NCBI GenBank assembly: GCA_019095985.1
Contig: CM032660.1
Location: 62,062,695 to 62,126,694 of the forward strand
Length of the DNA stretch: 64,000 nucleotides
Source of the DNA: Streblospio benedicti
Taxonomy: Eukaryota > Annelida > Polychaeta > Spionida > Spionidae
Direction: 5' to 3'
Below are positions 45,601-57,619 of this stretch, piece by piece (the stretch's first letter is position 1; each line of letters opens with the position of its first letter). Below the pieces are notes generated by a model that saw nothing but the letters and a program-made list of their open reading frames with translations, searched no databases and had not been told where the DNA came from. The translations under genes were made by a program, and so were the position numbers.

Positions 45601-46290
45601 GAGCGGACGGGCTGGCGATCGACGCGACGCCTGGCGGGCCCGTATAGGCGACACACCGGGCGACGGCCGGCGACCCCGGGGCTTTATCGAACGCGGTACT
45701 GCCGGGCGATGACGCCGCGGGCGACCCGGGCGCGGTACCGGGCGAGCGCGCCCGACCCCGGGTTTTATCGCCTTGAGCGCGGTACCGGGGCTTTGCGACG
45801 AGCGCCCGACGATCCCGGCTTTATCGAACGCGGTACCGCCGGAGCTGGCCCGCCCCGACCGCCGCTTTATCGAGCGCCGACGATCCGTCGGGGCGGTTTT
45901 ATCGACGTAGCCCGCCCGGAGGCCCGACGCCCCGGGCTTTATCGAAGGGCGTACCCCCACCCCGGCGGGCGGCGTCCGCCGAGCGCCCGACGACCTTTAC
46001 GTTTTCCCGACTTTACGCGCCCCCGGCCTTTTTACCCCGGCCGTCCGCGCCGACGACAAGGCTTTGGCCTCCCCGACGCCCGGGCTTCCCCGCTCCCGCC
46101 GACGCGCGCTCCCGGCGGCGCGCCCGGCCCCCGACTTCCCCACGCGACCCCCGATCGACGCCCCCTGGCGATCCTCGGGTGGTACGCCTTACGCCTTCCC
46201 TTACCCTTACGCCGACCCCCGCCTTCCTTCCCTCGTCTTCCTAGCCGCCCGCCGCCCGCCTTCCCGCCGCCGCCCCGCCGCCGCTGAGGA
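45600..46290. repeat. extremely CpG-rich degenerate repeat block
   Basis: It is mostly C and G, dense in CpG, with a recurring 'ccccgg.ctttatcgaacgcg' motif (about 45674, 45757, 45810, 45862, 45938). Long ORFs on both strands here (for example 45553-46287) are Arg/Pro/Ala-rich consequences of composition. At about 46290 the sequence returns to AT-rich host-like DNA, with one last 'gttaatggcttta' unit at 46298. Confidence 0.8.
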
Positions 46291-46329
46291 ATTTCTTTGG
46301 AATGTTAATGGCTTTATCCTATAGCCCCT

Positions 46330-47790
46330 TAATTGCTTTTTTCCTTACCTCCCAAGTTATACTACTGATGATTTTGCAAAATAGATGAAGTTATTTGTTG
46401 TGTGTCTAATCAGATTTGTTATAGAAGAACATCCAAATACTTTATTCGTTGACTATTTTACATATAGTGTATGACTTAATCCACCTCCCAAATTTGAATG
46501 AGTGATTTACAAATTACTATTATGATAAATAATGCAATTTATTATTATTTTATTTTAGTTGTAGATAGGTGTCTCAATGATAACTCAGCATGGATTGTGT
46601 TTATTTTTATGCATCAACAAAGCACGCGTTTTGATAACTAAACAATAATACTGAAAGCACTTTCCCGTTTAGCAGAAAAAATCTATATTTGTGTGTAATG
46701 TATGTCGGATATAACTAGTTATTTGAGTCCTATCACAAATTGTAACATCAAAAAGGATCACAACTAATTAACTGTCGTTTAAAAGCCACTTTTAAGAAAT
46801 TAAAATAAACATACAAATTGAAGTTAATTTTGTTAAATATTTAAATTTTTGAAAAACAACACTTAATGTTGATTCCTTATCGACAGTATTTACATAATTT
46901 TTAATATTTGAATTTTCTTAAGTAAAAAATACAATAGAGAAAGAACACACTGATGCATGCAATGTTTTATGCTAACTAATATACAATATCTCGAATCAAT
47001 TGTAATATAAACATCTCGAATCAATTGTAAAAAAAAAACTTGGTACTTTACAAATCTCTCGGTTTTCCCTGGGTGAAAACGGCACTGAGTCTCGCCTCGA
47101 ATGTTTTATGAAGTCAGTAATGTTTGGTAGATGAATCAACTGAATGAAGTAGCTGAATAATACAGAGCCTGATAAGCAATATCAGGGACGACAATTCGAC
47201 GTAGGCTGCTGTTAGATATTGACAGCAGACTATGTGTCTTCCAGCAGATGCTGTGCTGATAGCGAGTCGCCAGCACACCACTGGAAAATCGGTGCTCATC
47301 TGACCAAATCATGTGTTTATTCCTTATCCTTTCAAATTTGATAAACTTTGTCTATATTGAAATAAAAAATATGAAAAAAAAAAAAATGTATACTTCTATA
47401 TATTTTTCCTAGATACAATAAAAGTTGTAAAATGGAACCAAGGAGACAATATTTTCGTCATACAATATTTTCATAATGTTTGTGGAGAATGTTGTTGGTA
47501 ACATTTGGCATGTTGTCATGACATTTTAGACAAATCTTAGCATTCCACAAGACCACAACCAAATCTTATCATAATTTTGCAAAGGAAGATTGAATGAATA
47601 TGAGATTAATCAGACTAGAATTGAAAGTATGTACAATGTTCTCAACTGTATGATAACCGCCGGTCCCTCTACGTTCTATCACTTCATTGATTAGTTTTAT
47701 CATAACTTAAGCGGTAAATATAACATTAAGGACAAATATGACAAGAATTGTTATCCTGATTTAGCTGTAATCCCTATGATCAAAGTTACT
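46330..47790. other. AT-rich spacer, no gene seen
   Basis: No convincing ORF. There is a short duplication of 'atctcgaatcaattgtaa' (46988, 47011) and an A-run near 47030. Confidence 0.5.
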
Positions 47791-47849
47791 TCCGTTATTT
47801 GAAAGATAGGCCGGAATACCAAGCTTATACTTTAGGCAGCCTGAGTCCA

Positions 47850-49515
47850 CTAAACGAAGTATATGCCCAATACAAGGTCAGAGCCGCCGTCAGGAACCAA
47901 CCATCTGATGTACACAGCCGTCTGGAGTTCACACTCCACGATCACCTGGGTAGAGGAGGTGCTGCTGGTTGTACCTGCTAAGATTCTCCGTCCTCAGGTC
48001 CAGTCTTCACAGTCTTCCACCCATCATCAGTGTAACTCCCCAGGTCGATTATTGCTTTCTGATACAACCGACACCTGCCAGGAGAACGGGTACAGCTCGT
48101 TGTCCGACAGACAAACGACCCGATGTTTGGGAAGTAGAATCCTCCAACATTGGTGATGACGTCATCAAATACAATGGTTTGGCCATCAAAGTAATCAACA
48201 TTACTACTACTTGTGAGTCCAGCAGTGAAGGCCATAGTTTCTGTTTTCTCTCTGAGCGGGCGGAATGCTGTGAAGGACGACATGGAGGCGAGGGTGGGGT
48301 GCGGAGTGCCGCTCAACATTGCTGTTATGACGTCGTCTCGCTGGCAGGTGAGCACGCAGGTGGCTGTTGAGGTGCCGCTGTCTGTGCTTGTTCCTGACAG
48401 AGTGTTTATTGGATAGGTAAGGTATCTCACACGAGCTCCATTTCTCTGAATACAAAACCCACCGTCCCTTGTTGCATAATGAACACTGACAACAATAACA
48501 TAAACACCATCAGAGCTGCATACAAAGGGATCCGGTTTCTGGGTCATAGTTCTCTCCCTCACTGAACAGCACCTCATCGTAAGGCACTATATCAGCAGTT
48601 GTGTTTGCAGACAGCTGAGCGGTCATGGCCTCAACAGAATCATCAGACTCGGCATACAACTTGAAGCCTGAGAAGGAGGAATAGACGCCTTCAATCTGGT
48701 TGCACTCGCTTTGCTCTGGCCATGCATTGGCTGCTGCCACCCAGATGGACGATCCCCCTCACACTGCACGATGGACGCCATGGTGGATGTGCCACTGTAG
48801 TTGTCTCCGAGGTCAGTGGTCAGTGGTCCAGGCTTGACCGTGTCTCCTTCCATCACAAGTTTGGCATACACTCTTCTTTTGCTAGCGTGAACAGACCAAT
48901 AGAACATGTAGTAATCGGAGTCTGGACATGTGAAAGTTCCTAGCTGAGGGACAATGCTGCTGTCGCTGGAGTCAAAGAGCTTGTCGTCAAACGTTATGGG
49001 CACGTTATGACTGAGGGACATTGTCGAAGAGAGCTCGTAAGTGAAGCCAAAAAAGCTTTTGGTTCCTTATTTCTGGTCCCTTTGCTGTCTTCTGGTGGTA
49101 TTACAACCGCTTCAGTTTGTTGCTTATTCAATGACTTTTCTTTAAAGCACGAATCCCTTTCATTCAACTGTTCATTCTCCTTGGTAAACATCATTTTCAA
49201 GTTTGCTGGTTTCTAACTCATTTCCAATTTTTCAGTTTTTGTGCTGCATTTGTCTAGGACATCTAAGACATCTTGATACCTTTTCAACTCATCCTGGCAC
49301 GTGCCGGCGTTGCGCTCTTTAGGGAGCTGTCTCATCTGGCTGATTCTGGCAGGTGCTCTGCCAGGTGCGACTGCTGGGTGCACATAACAGGTGCTAAGGA
49401 GTGTGATGCACAGCAGGCCAAAAAGTACAGGAGTCTTTATATTGGATATCTGAAAGATAGATAATAAGTACAGGAATCGCATGGTGGATGTTTGGAAGTG
49501 AGATGATAAGTACAC
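47850..49515 (-). pseudogene. secreted protein with coiled coil and three C1q domains, frame-broken
   Basis: C1q-domain proteins form secreted trimers that bind ligands, often in innate immunity. The minus strand starts with a signal peptide (Met at 49482; hydrophobic 'TPVLFGLLCITLLSTCYV'), then a heptad-like stretch (DELKRYQDVLDVLDKC). The first C1q domain reads AFLASLTSSL, then HNVPITFDDKLF, then GTFTCPDSDYYMFYWSVHA. The second ends near 48270, and the third begins AFTAGLTSSSNVDYFDGQ with GGFYFPNIGSFVC. An in-frame TAG at 49213 and frame changes near 49025, 48735, 48530 and 48110 interrupt it without splice signals. Consensus error or true decay are both possible. Confidence 0.7.
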
Positions 49516-50134
49516 GAGTCATATTTTGAATGTCTGAAAGAGAAATAATAACTATATGAGATGCCTGAGAGATGTCTGAAAAGGGGCCGTATGGTGGATG
49601 CCTGTGATTGTGATGATAAGAAACGTACAATCAAGGTAGAAGTTACATTTAATGTATCTTATATGATGATTGGCTTATCAGGACGCAATTTGTCGCCCAC
49701 TTCCACCAATATTGTTGCATCGCACATCCTCTATATGGACGATTGAAAAACATATTTTAGCGCAAATTTCACCAACCACGTTGCTTGTACTGTGCTATGA
49801 GTGTGGCTGTTTTTGTCGCCAGGAAGGGTTGTATCGCATCGCTGCCGCACGAAAAACGTTATGATCCGTTCGCTTTAGTAGATTTCTGGTAAGCAATTTT
49901 GCAGAATTGTAGATATGTAATCATTTGTCATAGTGATGACATAATCTTACCCCATATATTGATATATTTATCATATATATAATGTCATAATTATCATGTC
50001 TGTTGCAAAACAACAACAACGTTTTACAAGTAATATGTGTTTTAGAGTGTGGGGAGGCGAGGGGGAGAAATTACTTAGGGAAATTTTTTTTCATTTTCAT
50101 CTTCTTTAAATTATTGCCACTATCCCACCGCCCA

Positions 50135-50433
50135 AAGGAACGATCATAAATATTATACCGGGAATGTCGTCCATTTTGGGTGATTGAAGAAAAGCTAGCC
50201 GACGCCCATATCAACATTTTAAAAGTTGAGGTCCCCCCCCCCCCCCCACACTCGCTAAAGAAAAAAGTCCCTGTATAGTCATTGCAGTGCTTAAAAAGAA
50301 AATATTTGAAAATATATACGGTAGCGTTATAAAAAGTTCAACCACACCCCCCCCCAAAAAAGAAAAAAAGAAAAAAAAATCAGAAAAAGTTGGACGACCC
50401 CCATCCCCGGTATCATTATTTATGATTTCCCCC
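50135..50433. mobile_element. MITE, GGAACGATCATAAAT ends, copy 2
   Basis: It is the same family as 32289-32630 and shares 'cgtccatttt', 'atcaacattttaaaa', 'gctaaagaaaaa.gtcc' and 'ggtatcattatttatga'. The right terminus is damaged. Confidence 0.75.
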
Positions 50434-50439
50434 AACATG

Positions 50440-51770
50440 ATGATAGAGTGGAAAAACATCGCACCTCACACCTGTTTAACGCAGCAATGCTCGTTGTACA
50501 CTGTAATTGTTGTGAACATCCTGAATATCAATAAGTTATACTTGAGTTAGAATCTTGGATTAGTCCTTTGTATGGTGTATTGTGGTACCCAGCCAATGCC
50601 CAAAAGGGATAATATCAGTTCTCATCGTTAAGAATATATCAACGTAAAACACAAATACGAAAAATGCTTACTATGACATAACTTGTAGCCATAAAGACTA
50701 ACTAAAGTTAAAGATTATATATTAAGCATTTATTGGCGATAAAGATAATCAGTTCTCTACAAAAAGCAAACGTGTCAAATTAATTCCAGACATATACTGC
50801 AGTTTCTAGCCTTATATTCATAACATAAACACAAAACCAAATTAAGCAAATAATCCTATCAATCGAATTGTCCACTGTTGTCCCATAAACGTCCAGTGGC
50901 AATGATCAATGGAGACACAGGCTCATATTTATATCAGCCATTGATAAAAATGAAGAAAAAAATCCTTACATGGGACGTTGGTTACAAATTATCCAAGTAC
51001 AGTCACGTACGGCATGTCCTAGATATAGTTTAGGCAGCAGACACTGATGGAGAGTCATAGTATTATGCCCTTCAATGTGCTGGATACCTATGGATTTTAG
51101 CATTATTTAAAATGGCTACTATCTGTGATCCACAAATGTACCAAAGTCTGGCAAAACAGGTCATTAACCTTGAATGGGACCCATATTGATAAGCTTTATT
51201 CAACGGAATCAAGAGACACATTAACGGCACAAATGACAAAATACCCAATGATCATGTTTTTTTTTATCTACACACTTTGATAATCATCATTATAAAAAGA
51301 CTCGTTTTATTTGAATATGTGTTTATTTCTAATTTTTACATATATATGTAAATAAACTTTGTAGTTTTTATTTGGAAAATCAAAAAATATTCTCTTTTTT
51401 AAGGAAACAGAAAATATTAGAGAATGAATTAAATTTTACTCACTTTTCTTTCCAAGCAAGCTCCTGCCGCTGTACATTGACATAGCTGAAGAGACATCTT
51501 CCATTTTTACTATATCAAGTGGTCCTGACGGACTCGAACTGACGACCCCATAGTTGTGAGCCCGCTGCTTGGGACAGCGATGGGTATCATTCTGGTCTTG
51601 CAGTTATCTTTTATTTATATAAGGTATACATTTTTCAAAACATGAAAGAGATTTTACTACAGGTCTCTGTGGGAAACTATTAGAAATATTTTCCTTGTCC
51701 TATCTTTATGAAATCTTATGAAACATTGTCAGGTAAGGTTTTGACTAGGGCTATAAGATTATAGTGTACT
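50440..51770. other. AT-rich spacer, no gene seen
   Basis: No supported coding exon. 51500-51590 carries 'aactgacgaccccatagt', a weak tRNA-like stretch that does not fold convincingly. Confidence 0.45.
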
Positions 51771-51884
51771 GATTTGATTCAAATCCATGATTTTGGGAGA
51801 CAATTTCCTAATTACAGTAGCAACCAATTTTCACTCACGGATGCATGTGTGGTTGTTAATGTCGAGTGCGTAGTTCAAATGTGG

Positions 51885-51962
51885 GCAGTGCAGTACGCAC
51901 CGCGCGTGTTGACGCACGCATCACAGCACACGGCGGGGATATTAATGTGGGCACTCAAAAAC
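51885..51962 (-). pseudogene. EGF-like module fragment
   Basis: The minus strand reads PAVCCDACVNTRGAYCTAHI and stops. The CVNTRGAYC core matches the middle of an EGF module (CVNTPGSYxC). It is the most 3' member of the EGF series. Confidence 0.4.
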
Positions 51963-52462
51963 ATTTACAAACATTATCACAAAAGAATTATCATGTGATG
52001 TATATGTGTCCCCTCCGAAACATAATACTCACACTTTTTGTTTGTTTGTTGTTTGTTGTTGTGTGTGTTTTTTTTCTTGGTGGTTCTGATTATGTGTGTG
52101 TGGGGGGGGCACCCTGCAATTGAGATTTCTCGAGATTGTTGCGCGCACCGGCTCTCTTCAGCAAATGAGTGACAACAGAAAGCTCTGTATGGAGGGTGTT
52201 ATGGGGTGACCACCGTACATGTCATGAATTTTTCAACTCCTTCAATATCTTCACCTCCCATGGCTAGTCTGACTCAACTAGACCCTGTGGTTGAGTGCTC
52301 TGGGTCACCAACCGAATAGAGACCTTTGAAGTAGGCCTATTTGTTGAGCCACAATAAAAACCATACCGTCGGACATGCATTGGTCCATGCAAATGCGTTC
52401 AAGCACGATATTTTGACAGTTAGATATTGATAGAGTATGTAAATTTTGTACGTCACACGTAC

Positions 52463-52605
52463 CGTCGCACTTTGCGCTGGTCAACCGTTGAGTGTATAGT
52501 ACGGCGCGCGGCACAGACGTGAACGAGCCGGCCGCGTTGACGCAAGTCCTGCTTCGCACGCTCACCCAGAGCCGCTGACCACGTCTCTCCCTCCCAGCGG
52601 GGATT
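52463..52605 (-). CDS. EGF-like exon (module 10), degenerate
   Basis: Acceptor gtcag and donor gtacgt. The frame reads RSRTCVNAAGSFTSVPRAVL then YTQRLTSAKCDG, with the CVNxxGSF core and terminal CDG of an EGF module but several cysteines missing. Confidence 0.5.
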
Positions 52606-52876
52606 CTGACAGCAACAGGCACTAGTTGAAGCCTGAAAAGTAACTACATGGGACTCTCACTCAGCACCAGCAACACTGGGGCTCATGAATCTCTTTTTAC
52701 ACTCTGTACACTCAGTGTACTGGGTGCATAACCTCATATGACAAATGGTTTACCACTAGCTACCCCTCCCTACATCAAAACCTTTACATTATTCTGCAAA
52801 CAGAAATAGGAGTAAAGTCAACTGCTACCTTATTAATTACCCTTTGTTTTTTTCACACCCTGTCTGTACGTCTCAC

Positions 52877-52977
52877 CGCGGGCACTCGGTGCGGCCGTCC
52901 AGCTGGTAGCCCTAATCGCACTGGTTAGCGGAAGCTGCCGGCAGGTTCTCAGCCGTGCTTCACACCCCGCCAGTGAC
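52877..52977 (-). pseudogene. EGF-like exon (module 9), frame-broken
   Basis: Acceptor ctgtag, donor gtgaga. Different frames give 'AGCEARLRTC', 'ENLPAAS' and 'GYQLDGRTECP', which together follow the EGF order but not in one frame. Confidence 0.5.
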
Positions 52978-53004
52978 CTACAGCTATGGTGTCACGAACC
53001 CAAA

Positions 53005-53312
53005 ATGGTCGCCGGTTCAATTCCAGTTTGGGCTCCAGATGGGTGCTGAGCAAACTCCTGCCTAAACAGTTGCACACTGGCTCCGTGGCAATCACACGTT
53101 GAATAGGTAGGACATTGTGTTGAAAGAGGTGTAAGTAATTAGCATCGTGAACGCTTTGAATGTGTTGCATAGGCCCATGGGTATGAGAAAAGATTTTTTT
53201 AAAATCAACAGGTGTGAAAAAATCAACAGGTGTGCCCACGACCTGATGTCAAAAGTCGTGAGAAGAAGACTTTCATCACGACCATAAACCACCAAATTTA
53301 CACTTCTGGCCA
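53005..53312 (+). mobile_element. tRNA-derived SINE, copy 5
   Basis: It starts with 'gtcgccggttcaattcc' (B box) and has the family body (gctgagcaaactcctgccta, tgcacactggct) and tail 'ccaccaaatttacac'. A 'aaaatcaacaggtgtg' segment is duplicated inside (53201, 53219). Confidence 0.8.
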
Positions 53313-53335
53313 ACCAGGCACCGTATTCCACTCAC

Positions 53336-53457
53336 TGCTGCAGGCGAATCTGTCCACGTCGAGCGAAAAGCTCCCCGTCACACGAGCACGAGTACCCGCC
53401 GACAGCGTTATGACAGCGATTGGGGCAGCGAGACGTTTATGACGCACTCGTTCTCGT
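53336..53457 (-). pseudogene. EGF-like exon (module 8), frame-broken
   Basis: It begins (D)ENECV, then the second half reads in another frame: RCPNRCHNAVGGYSCSCDGE. Acceptor tccaag and donor gtgagt fit the phase-1 pattern of the series. Confidence 0.55.
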
Positions 53458-53836
53458 CTTGGAACAAGCAAAGTTAGGAACCAGTTAGGAACTAGTTGTT
53501 TGAACAAGGATAATGTGGCCTTCGAGCCTTCATACAGAGAGGCTATTTGTTTGGGGATACACAGATTGATAATAATTAGGGTGGAAAAATTGGGCAGCAT
53601 CTGCATTGAAGCTGGAGACGCGGCCATGATCTAACACAGCTGGAGAGTATGGAGTGTAAGATGACGTTGAATATGATGAGGTTATGCAAGCAGGTACTAA
53701 ATTACGCAATCTAATACGTACTGGAAGTAGTTGTAATAAACGTGCAGACCAGGTATTTTGAATTATGAGCAATACGTGGCTTGTTCCCAGCCCCACCATA
53801 CCGGACCTCGACCATGCACTGACCACAACTTTTCAC

Positions 53837-53965
53837 CCTCGCAAGTGGCGCCGTCCGCCTCCCGAGCCCCGTGACAGCCGCACGTCACGGCCTTCGGGGA
53901 CGTCTGCGTGCAGTTATGGCTGCAGCCCCATTGGCGCGCACGCACCTGGGGCCGGGGCACCGTCT
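53837..53965 (-). CDS. EGF-like exon (module 7)
   Basis: The exon is open and reads QWGCSHNCTQTSPKAVTCGC then HGAREADGATCEG, between ctttcag and donor gtgaaa. The cysteine pattern fits the central and C-terminal part of an EGF module. The first cysteine pair is weak. Confidence 0.6.
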
Positions 53966-54360
53966 CTGAAAGGAGGAGGAACGTGTCGGTCACGCCGGTA
54001 ACGCTAGTATTAGACTGAAACGGCTGCAAATAGGCCACTACTACAGAGGAAAGCAGTCCCGGAAACCAATAAACAAACCTGCCATGCCATTCTTACAAAT
54101 GATATAATAAAATCTTTACGTGCCCGCTCGCACGCACGCACGCACACACACACACACGCATCGAGCCAACCTCCAAACCGAGGGTCACTTGGGAAGCTGT
54201 GTCCGTCCCGGAGAAAGAGATGTTTTGTGATTCCTTCTTGGAGGTTGACATCAAGCACGACTTCGATATTAACCTCGATCAACCATACCAAGTCTTGCAA
54301 AAGATAGCTGGTTGAACGATGTTATAAAACATTTTAGCCTCTTCTCTATACTTTCACACG

Positions 54361-54626
<266 letters not shown>

Positions 54627-54654
54627 CGTTGCACGCACGCACGCACGCACGCAC

Positions 54655-54772
54655 CTCGGCACGCACACAGCCGCACGTGGCCTCGTCCGTTGAGCGTAAG
54701 CCGCACGTGAAGCCGCCGTGTTGGCGCATGTCTGCGCGCCGCCGCCGTTCCCGGACAGACACTCGTTCACGT
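54655..54772 (-). pseudogene. EGF-like exon (module 6), frame-broken
   Basis: It opens (D)VNECLSGNGGGAQTCANT and continues in another frame as GGFTCGLRSTDEATCGC. Acceptor ctgcag, donor gtgcgt. Confidence 0.6.
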
Positions 54773-55108
54773 CTGCAGCGGTACGGCAGCCGTGTAACCA
54801 ACCTTTGCTGTCAGCAGTCATCTGTTCAGGTTATTGTGAGAATTGGAAGTAAAGAACTGTCATCAAAAGTATGACAATCTGGTGACTGAAATCGCGTCAG
54901 TCGGCCTATATGCATGTCTAGAAAAATTCGTCTGTCTTCCTGCAAACGTTTCATAAAAAATCGTGTTTTCTCTCAGTCTCGCATTTAGCCCAACAACTCT
55001 GACCTACCGGTTAGAACATATGACAAGAAGGTGAAAACGCCACTACATGCTTAGCCTATTACAGACTGGATCTAACGACCCTGCAGCTCTATTTGGGCCA
55101 TCGCTCAC

Positions 55109-55234
55109 CCTGGCAGCTCTTGTCGTCTGCTTTGGGGAAGTAGCCGGGTTTGGCAGCGCACGCGATGCTCCCCGGCGTGTTGACACAGTCCTGCTCGCAG
55201 CCTGCAGTGTCCCGTGGGCCGCATTCGTCTACGT
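55109..55234 (-). CDS. EGF-like exon (module 5), calcium-binding type
   Basis: The exon is open: (D)VDECGPRDTAGCEQDCVNT, then PGSIACAAKPGYFPKADDKS and CQG. The D.DEC start and CVNTPGS core are the calcium-binding EGF signature. It begins and ends in phase 1 (donor gtgagc). Confidence 0.75.
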
Positions 55235-55269
55235 CTCTAAGCATGGGGCACATCAAGGGGTTTCGCGCG

Positions 55270-55272
<3 letters not shown>

Positions 55273-55313
<41 letters not shown>
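55273..55313. repeat. (GT)n microsatellite, about 40 bp
   Basis: A short pure GT run in the intron just upstream (on the minus strand) of EGF exon 5. Confidence 1.
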
Positions 55314-55314
<1 letters not shown>

Positions 55315-55689
55315 GTGGGGGGAACCAGGGGTACGGAGGGGAACCATTACGGACCCTATTAGAGTCAACCAATGAACTTTTGTGCACCCCATGCACGTCA
55401 TTTCATTTGGTTTAGACATTATGCGGGTTTCTGGCATCAACAATTTTTGATTAGAGGTTGTATTATAGGGCATTTCCATACACAATCTTTACACAAAGAG
55501 TATTACTCACCATTAAGCCCTTTGCAATTTTAAACTCTAAGAACATGGACGTCTCACAAAAGGAGCCTCATGTGTGTGGTAAATGATCAAGATCCCCATA
55601 TGCCTTATACTGACCACCGACCAATCTGATCACCCTATGTCCCATACTGACTCCACGCTGACCACCATACTGACCGTCACATGACCACT

Positions 55690-55796
55690 GGTCGGCGTTG
55701 AGCGTATCCATCGGGACAGTCACCAGTAGCTGCTGCGCGCGTGTTGACACACATCATCTGACAAGTGGCCAGCCCCCGACAGGCACTCGTTCAGGT
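55690..55796 (-). pseudogene. EGF-like exon (module 4), frame-broken
   Basis: (D)LNECLSGAGHLSDD in one frame is followed by MCVNTRAAATGDCPDGYAQR in another. Start acceptor atcag. Right end uncertain. Confidence 0.5.
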
Positions 55797-56149
55797 CTGA
55801 TGCAGGCACGAAGGAGGTTAACATACACTTCTTGGTATGTGCAAAAGAGTTGGTTTTGTTCTGGTGTAAGGTGACATGGGGATCAATTTGTTTAACAGTC
55901 ACCCTGAATCAGACATACTGAAGTAAACGGCTCACTTCAATGAACAATATTATATCGGATACAATTGATACAGTTTCAGATATAATTTCAATAAACAAAA
56001 AAGGGAATCGAATAACATGTAACTTAACTAATATCAATTCATCACTATCCGTTCCAGGACATACTCTTTTTATAATCCTCTCAGTTAACTGTAGATCCAA
56101 ACAAACCCACCATTGCATGTCCTGCGGTCGTTCATGAGTTCGAACCCCG

Positions 56150-56231
56150 CGCTGGTCACAGAGGCACATGAATGAGCCGGGCAGGTTCTCACACGTGTCC
56201 GAGCACCCGCCGTTGTCCGCTAAACACTCGT
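56150..56231 (-). CDS. EGF-like exon (module 3)
   Basis: (D)ECLADNGGCSDTCENLPGSF then MCLCDQRG: the first five cysteines of an EGF module are in order. The sixth and the donor are unclear, so the end is approximate. Confidence 0.65.
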
Positions 56232-56695
56232 CTATGTCTGTGACAGCAATCGACTACTTTGTATTTTATGTAAATGAGATAGTTTATTGAGTGCTAGCTT
56301 GATGGGTTGAATCGCCCCTCGCCCGCAATACCCGCAACACTTGCCTCTTTTTTCAGCCACTTATAATGGTTAGATAGCCAGCCAGTTGAGCTATCAAAGC
56401 CACAATTTTTATGGCGAGGTAAGCGCCATCTTCCATGATTTTATCAATTCCAGCTCATTAGAGGTCTTGAGAGGTCTTAATGAAGCGTGAGTTAATTATG
56501 TTAACAAAATTGGTAATGATTAAAACATATATTTGTTTTGTTGTTGTTTTTTGTTTTCTTGAAATATTGGCGCCATTCATGGCCACATGGCCTCAGCCCT
56601 TCACACATGTAGCATTGCAGCAAAGTGAGCCAGCTGGCTAGCAAAGCAGTCGGATATGCAGCCAGCAAGCCAGACAAAGACTCACCCTCACACGT

Positions 56696-56802
56696 GCTGT
56701 TGTCCGTGGCCAGCCTGTAGCCGATGTCGCACGTGCATCTGAACGAGCCTGGTGTGTTAACGCACGCGCCAAGATAGCCCCCGTTACTCTCCAAACACTC
56801 GT
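56696..56802 (-). CDS. EGF-like exon (module 2), calcium-binding type
   Basis: The exon is complete and open: (D)ECLESNGGYLGACVNTPGSF then RCTCDIGYRLATDNSTCEG, phase 1 to 1, donor gtgagt. This is the best-preserved module and shows the N/D-hydroxylation-type CxNxxxxYxC-like core only loosely. Confidence 0.78.
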
Positions 56803-56984
56803 CTATGTTTACAGAAAGTGAACAACATTTTCATCCATGAGCGCCCCACAACCCATGTGGATATTTCAACCCTAGTCAAACTAATAGTTTATGTTGTGTA
56901 TTTCACAAGTGACTAGTACTAGTCCTGATCCATGTCCACCCCTAAGTCTCTTCTTGAGACTTGTATTCTCTGACCCCACCCACC

Positions 56985-57139
56985 TATAGAGCTCTCTCCG
57001 TCTTCTCCGAGCCTGTAGCCGGTCCTGCACACGCACGACCCCAGTCCGTTCCACCCAGCCGCACACTCGCTTCGCACCTGCCGCCGCCCCGGCAGTCCCT
57101 CAGCCCGGCTACAGAGGCCGAGGGAGACGGGGGAGCGCA
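56985..57139 (-). pseudogene. EGF-like or cysteine-rich exon (module 1), ambiguous frame
   Basis: Acceptor gtttcag, donor gtgggt. One frame gives RSECAAGWNGLGSCVCRTGY then RLGEDGE, clearly EGF-like. The 5' half reads better in another frame (GLRDCRGGGRCEA). Confidence 0.5.
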
Positions 57140-57445
57140 CTGAAACACAGACCACATGCCAACCTGGTTGACGTGTGACTTTAGTGGAAACTTTTGATAC
57201 AAAGATGCGTAAAACGTCAGTATTTTGTAAATGTCACTGTGGGTGATACGAGACCAAAGACTGCATTCAAAAGGTTGTGGGTTAATGTAGAGAGCTGGTG
57301 CAGGCTCTGTCTGATGACACCAAGCAACGAGACCAGACAACTGGCAGACAGCAAGACAGCCAACCCGCCAGCAGGCCCGCAAGCCACCATGCCGCCAGCC
57401 AGCCAAACAGCCAGGTAGGCAGGCAGACAGACACACAAACATACC

Positions 57446-57601
57446 TATGTTGTTGTCCTCTCTCGTGTCCCTCTGTGGTTGGGACTTCCCGTTGAGGCGG
57501 CGAATGCTCTGTCTGGGGTCCCTCCGGTGATGTCCCCAGACGCGCCTCCAGACCCGACGACCCCGACGTCTCATTGGATGGCTTGTCGTCCTGGATACTA
57601 G
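57446..57601 (-). CDS. candidate linker exon upstream of the EGF modules
   Basis: It lies between a 'gcgctag' acceptor and a 'gtatgt' donor. The frame 'DDKPSNETSGSSGLEARLGT' looks like a disordered linker but stops at the donor. The alternative Arg-rich frame passes the donor in phase 1. Undecided. Confidence 0.3.
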
Positions 57602-57619
57602 CGCCCTAACAAACAAAAC

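Noticed and set aside
45553-46287. 244-codon Arg/Pro-rich ORF
   Set aside because: Open because the sequence has almost no A/T; the opposite strand is equally open, and the composition is that of the repeat, not of a protein.
44113-46290. Virus-derived or otherwise foreign insert
   Set aside because: Composition is anomalous, but no recognisable viral or mobile-element protein or end repeats are visible; origin left open.
47850-49515. Programmed frameshifting in the C1q gene
   Set aside because: Several shifts in both directions with no slippery site; damage or sequence error is simpler.
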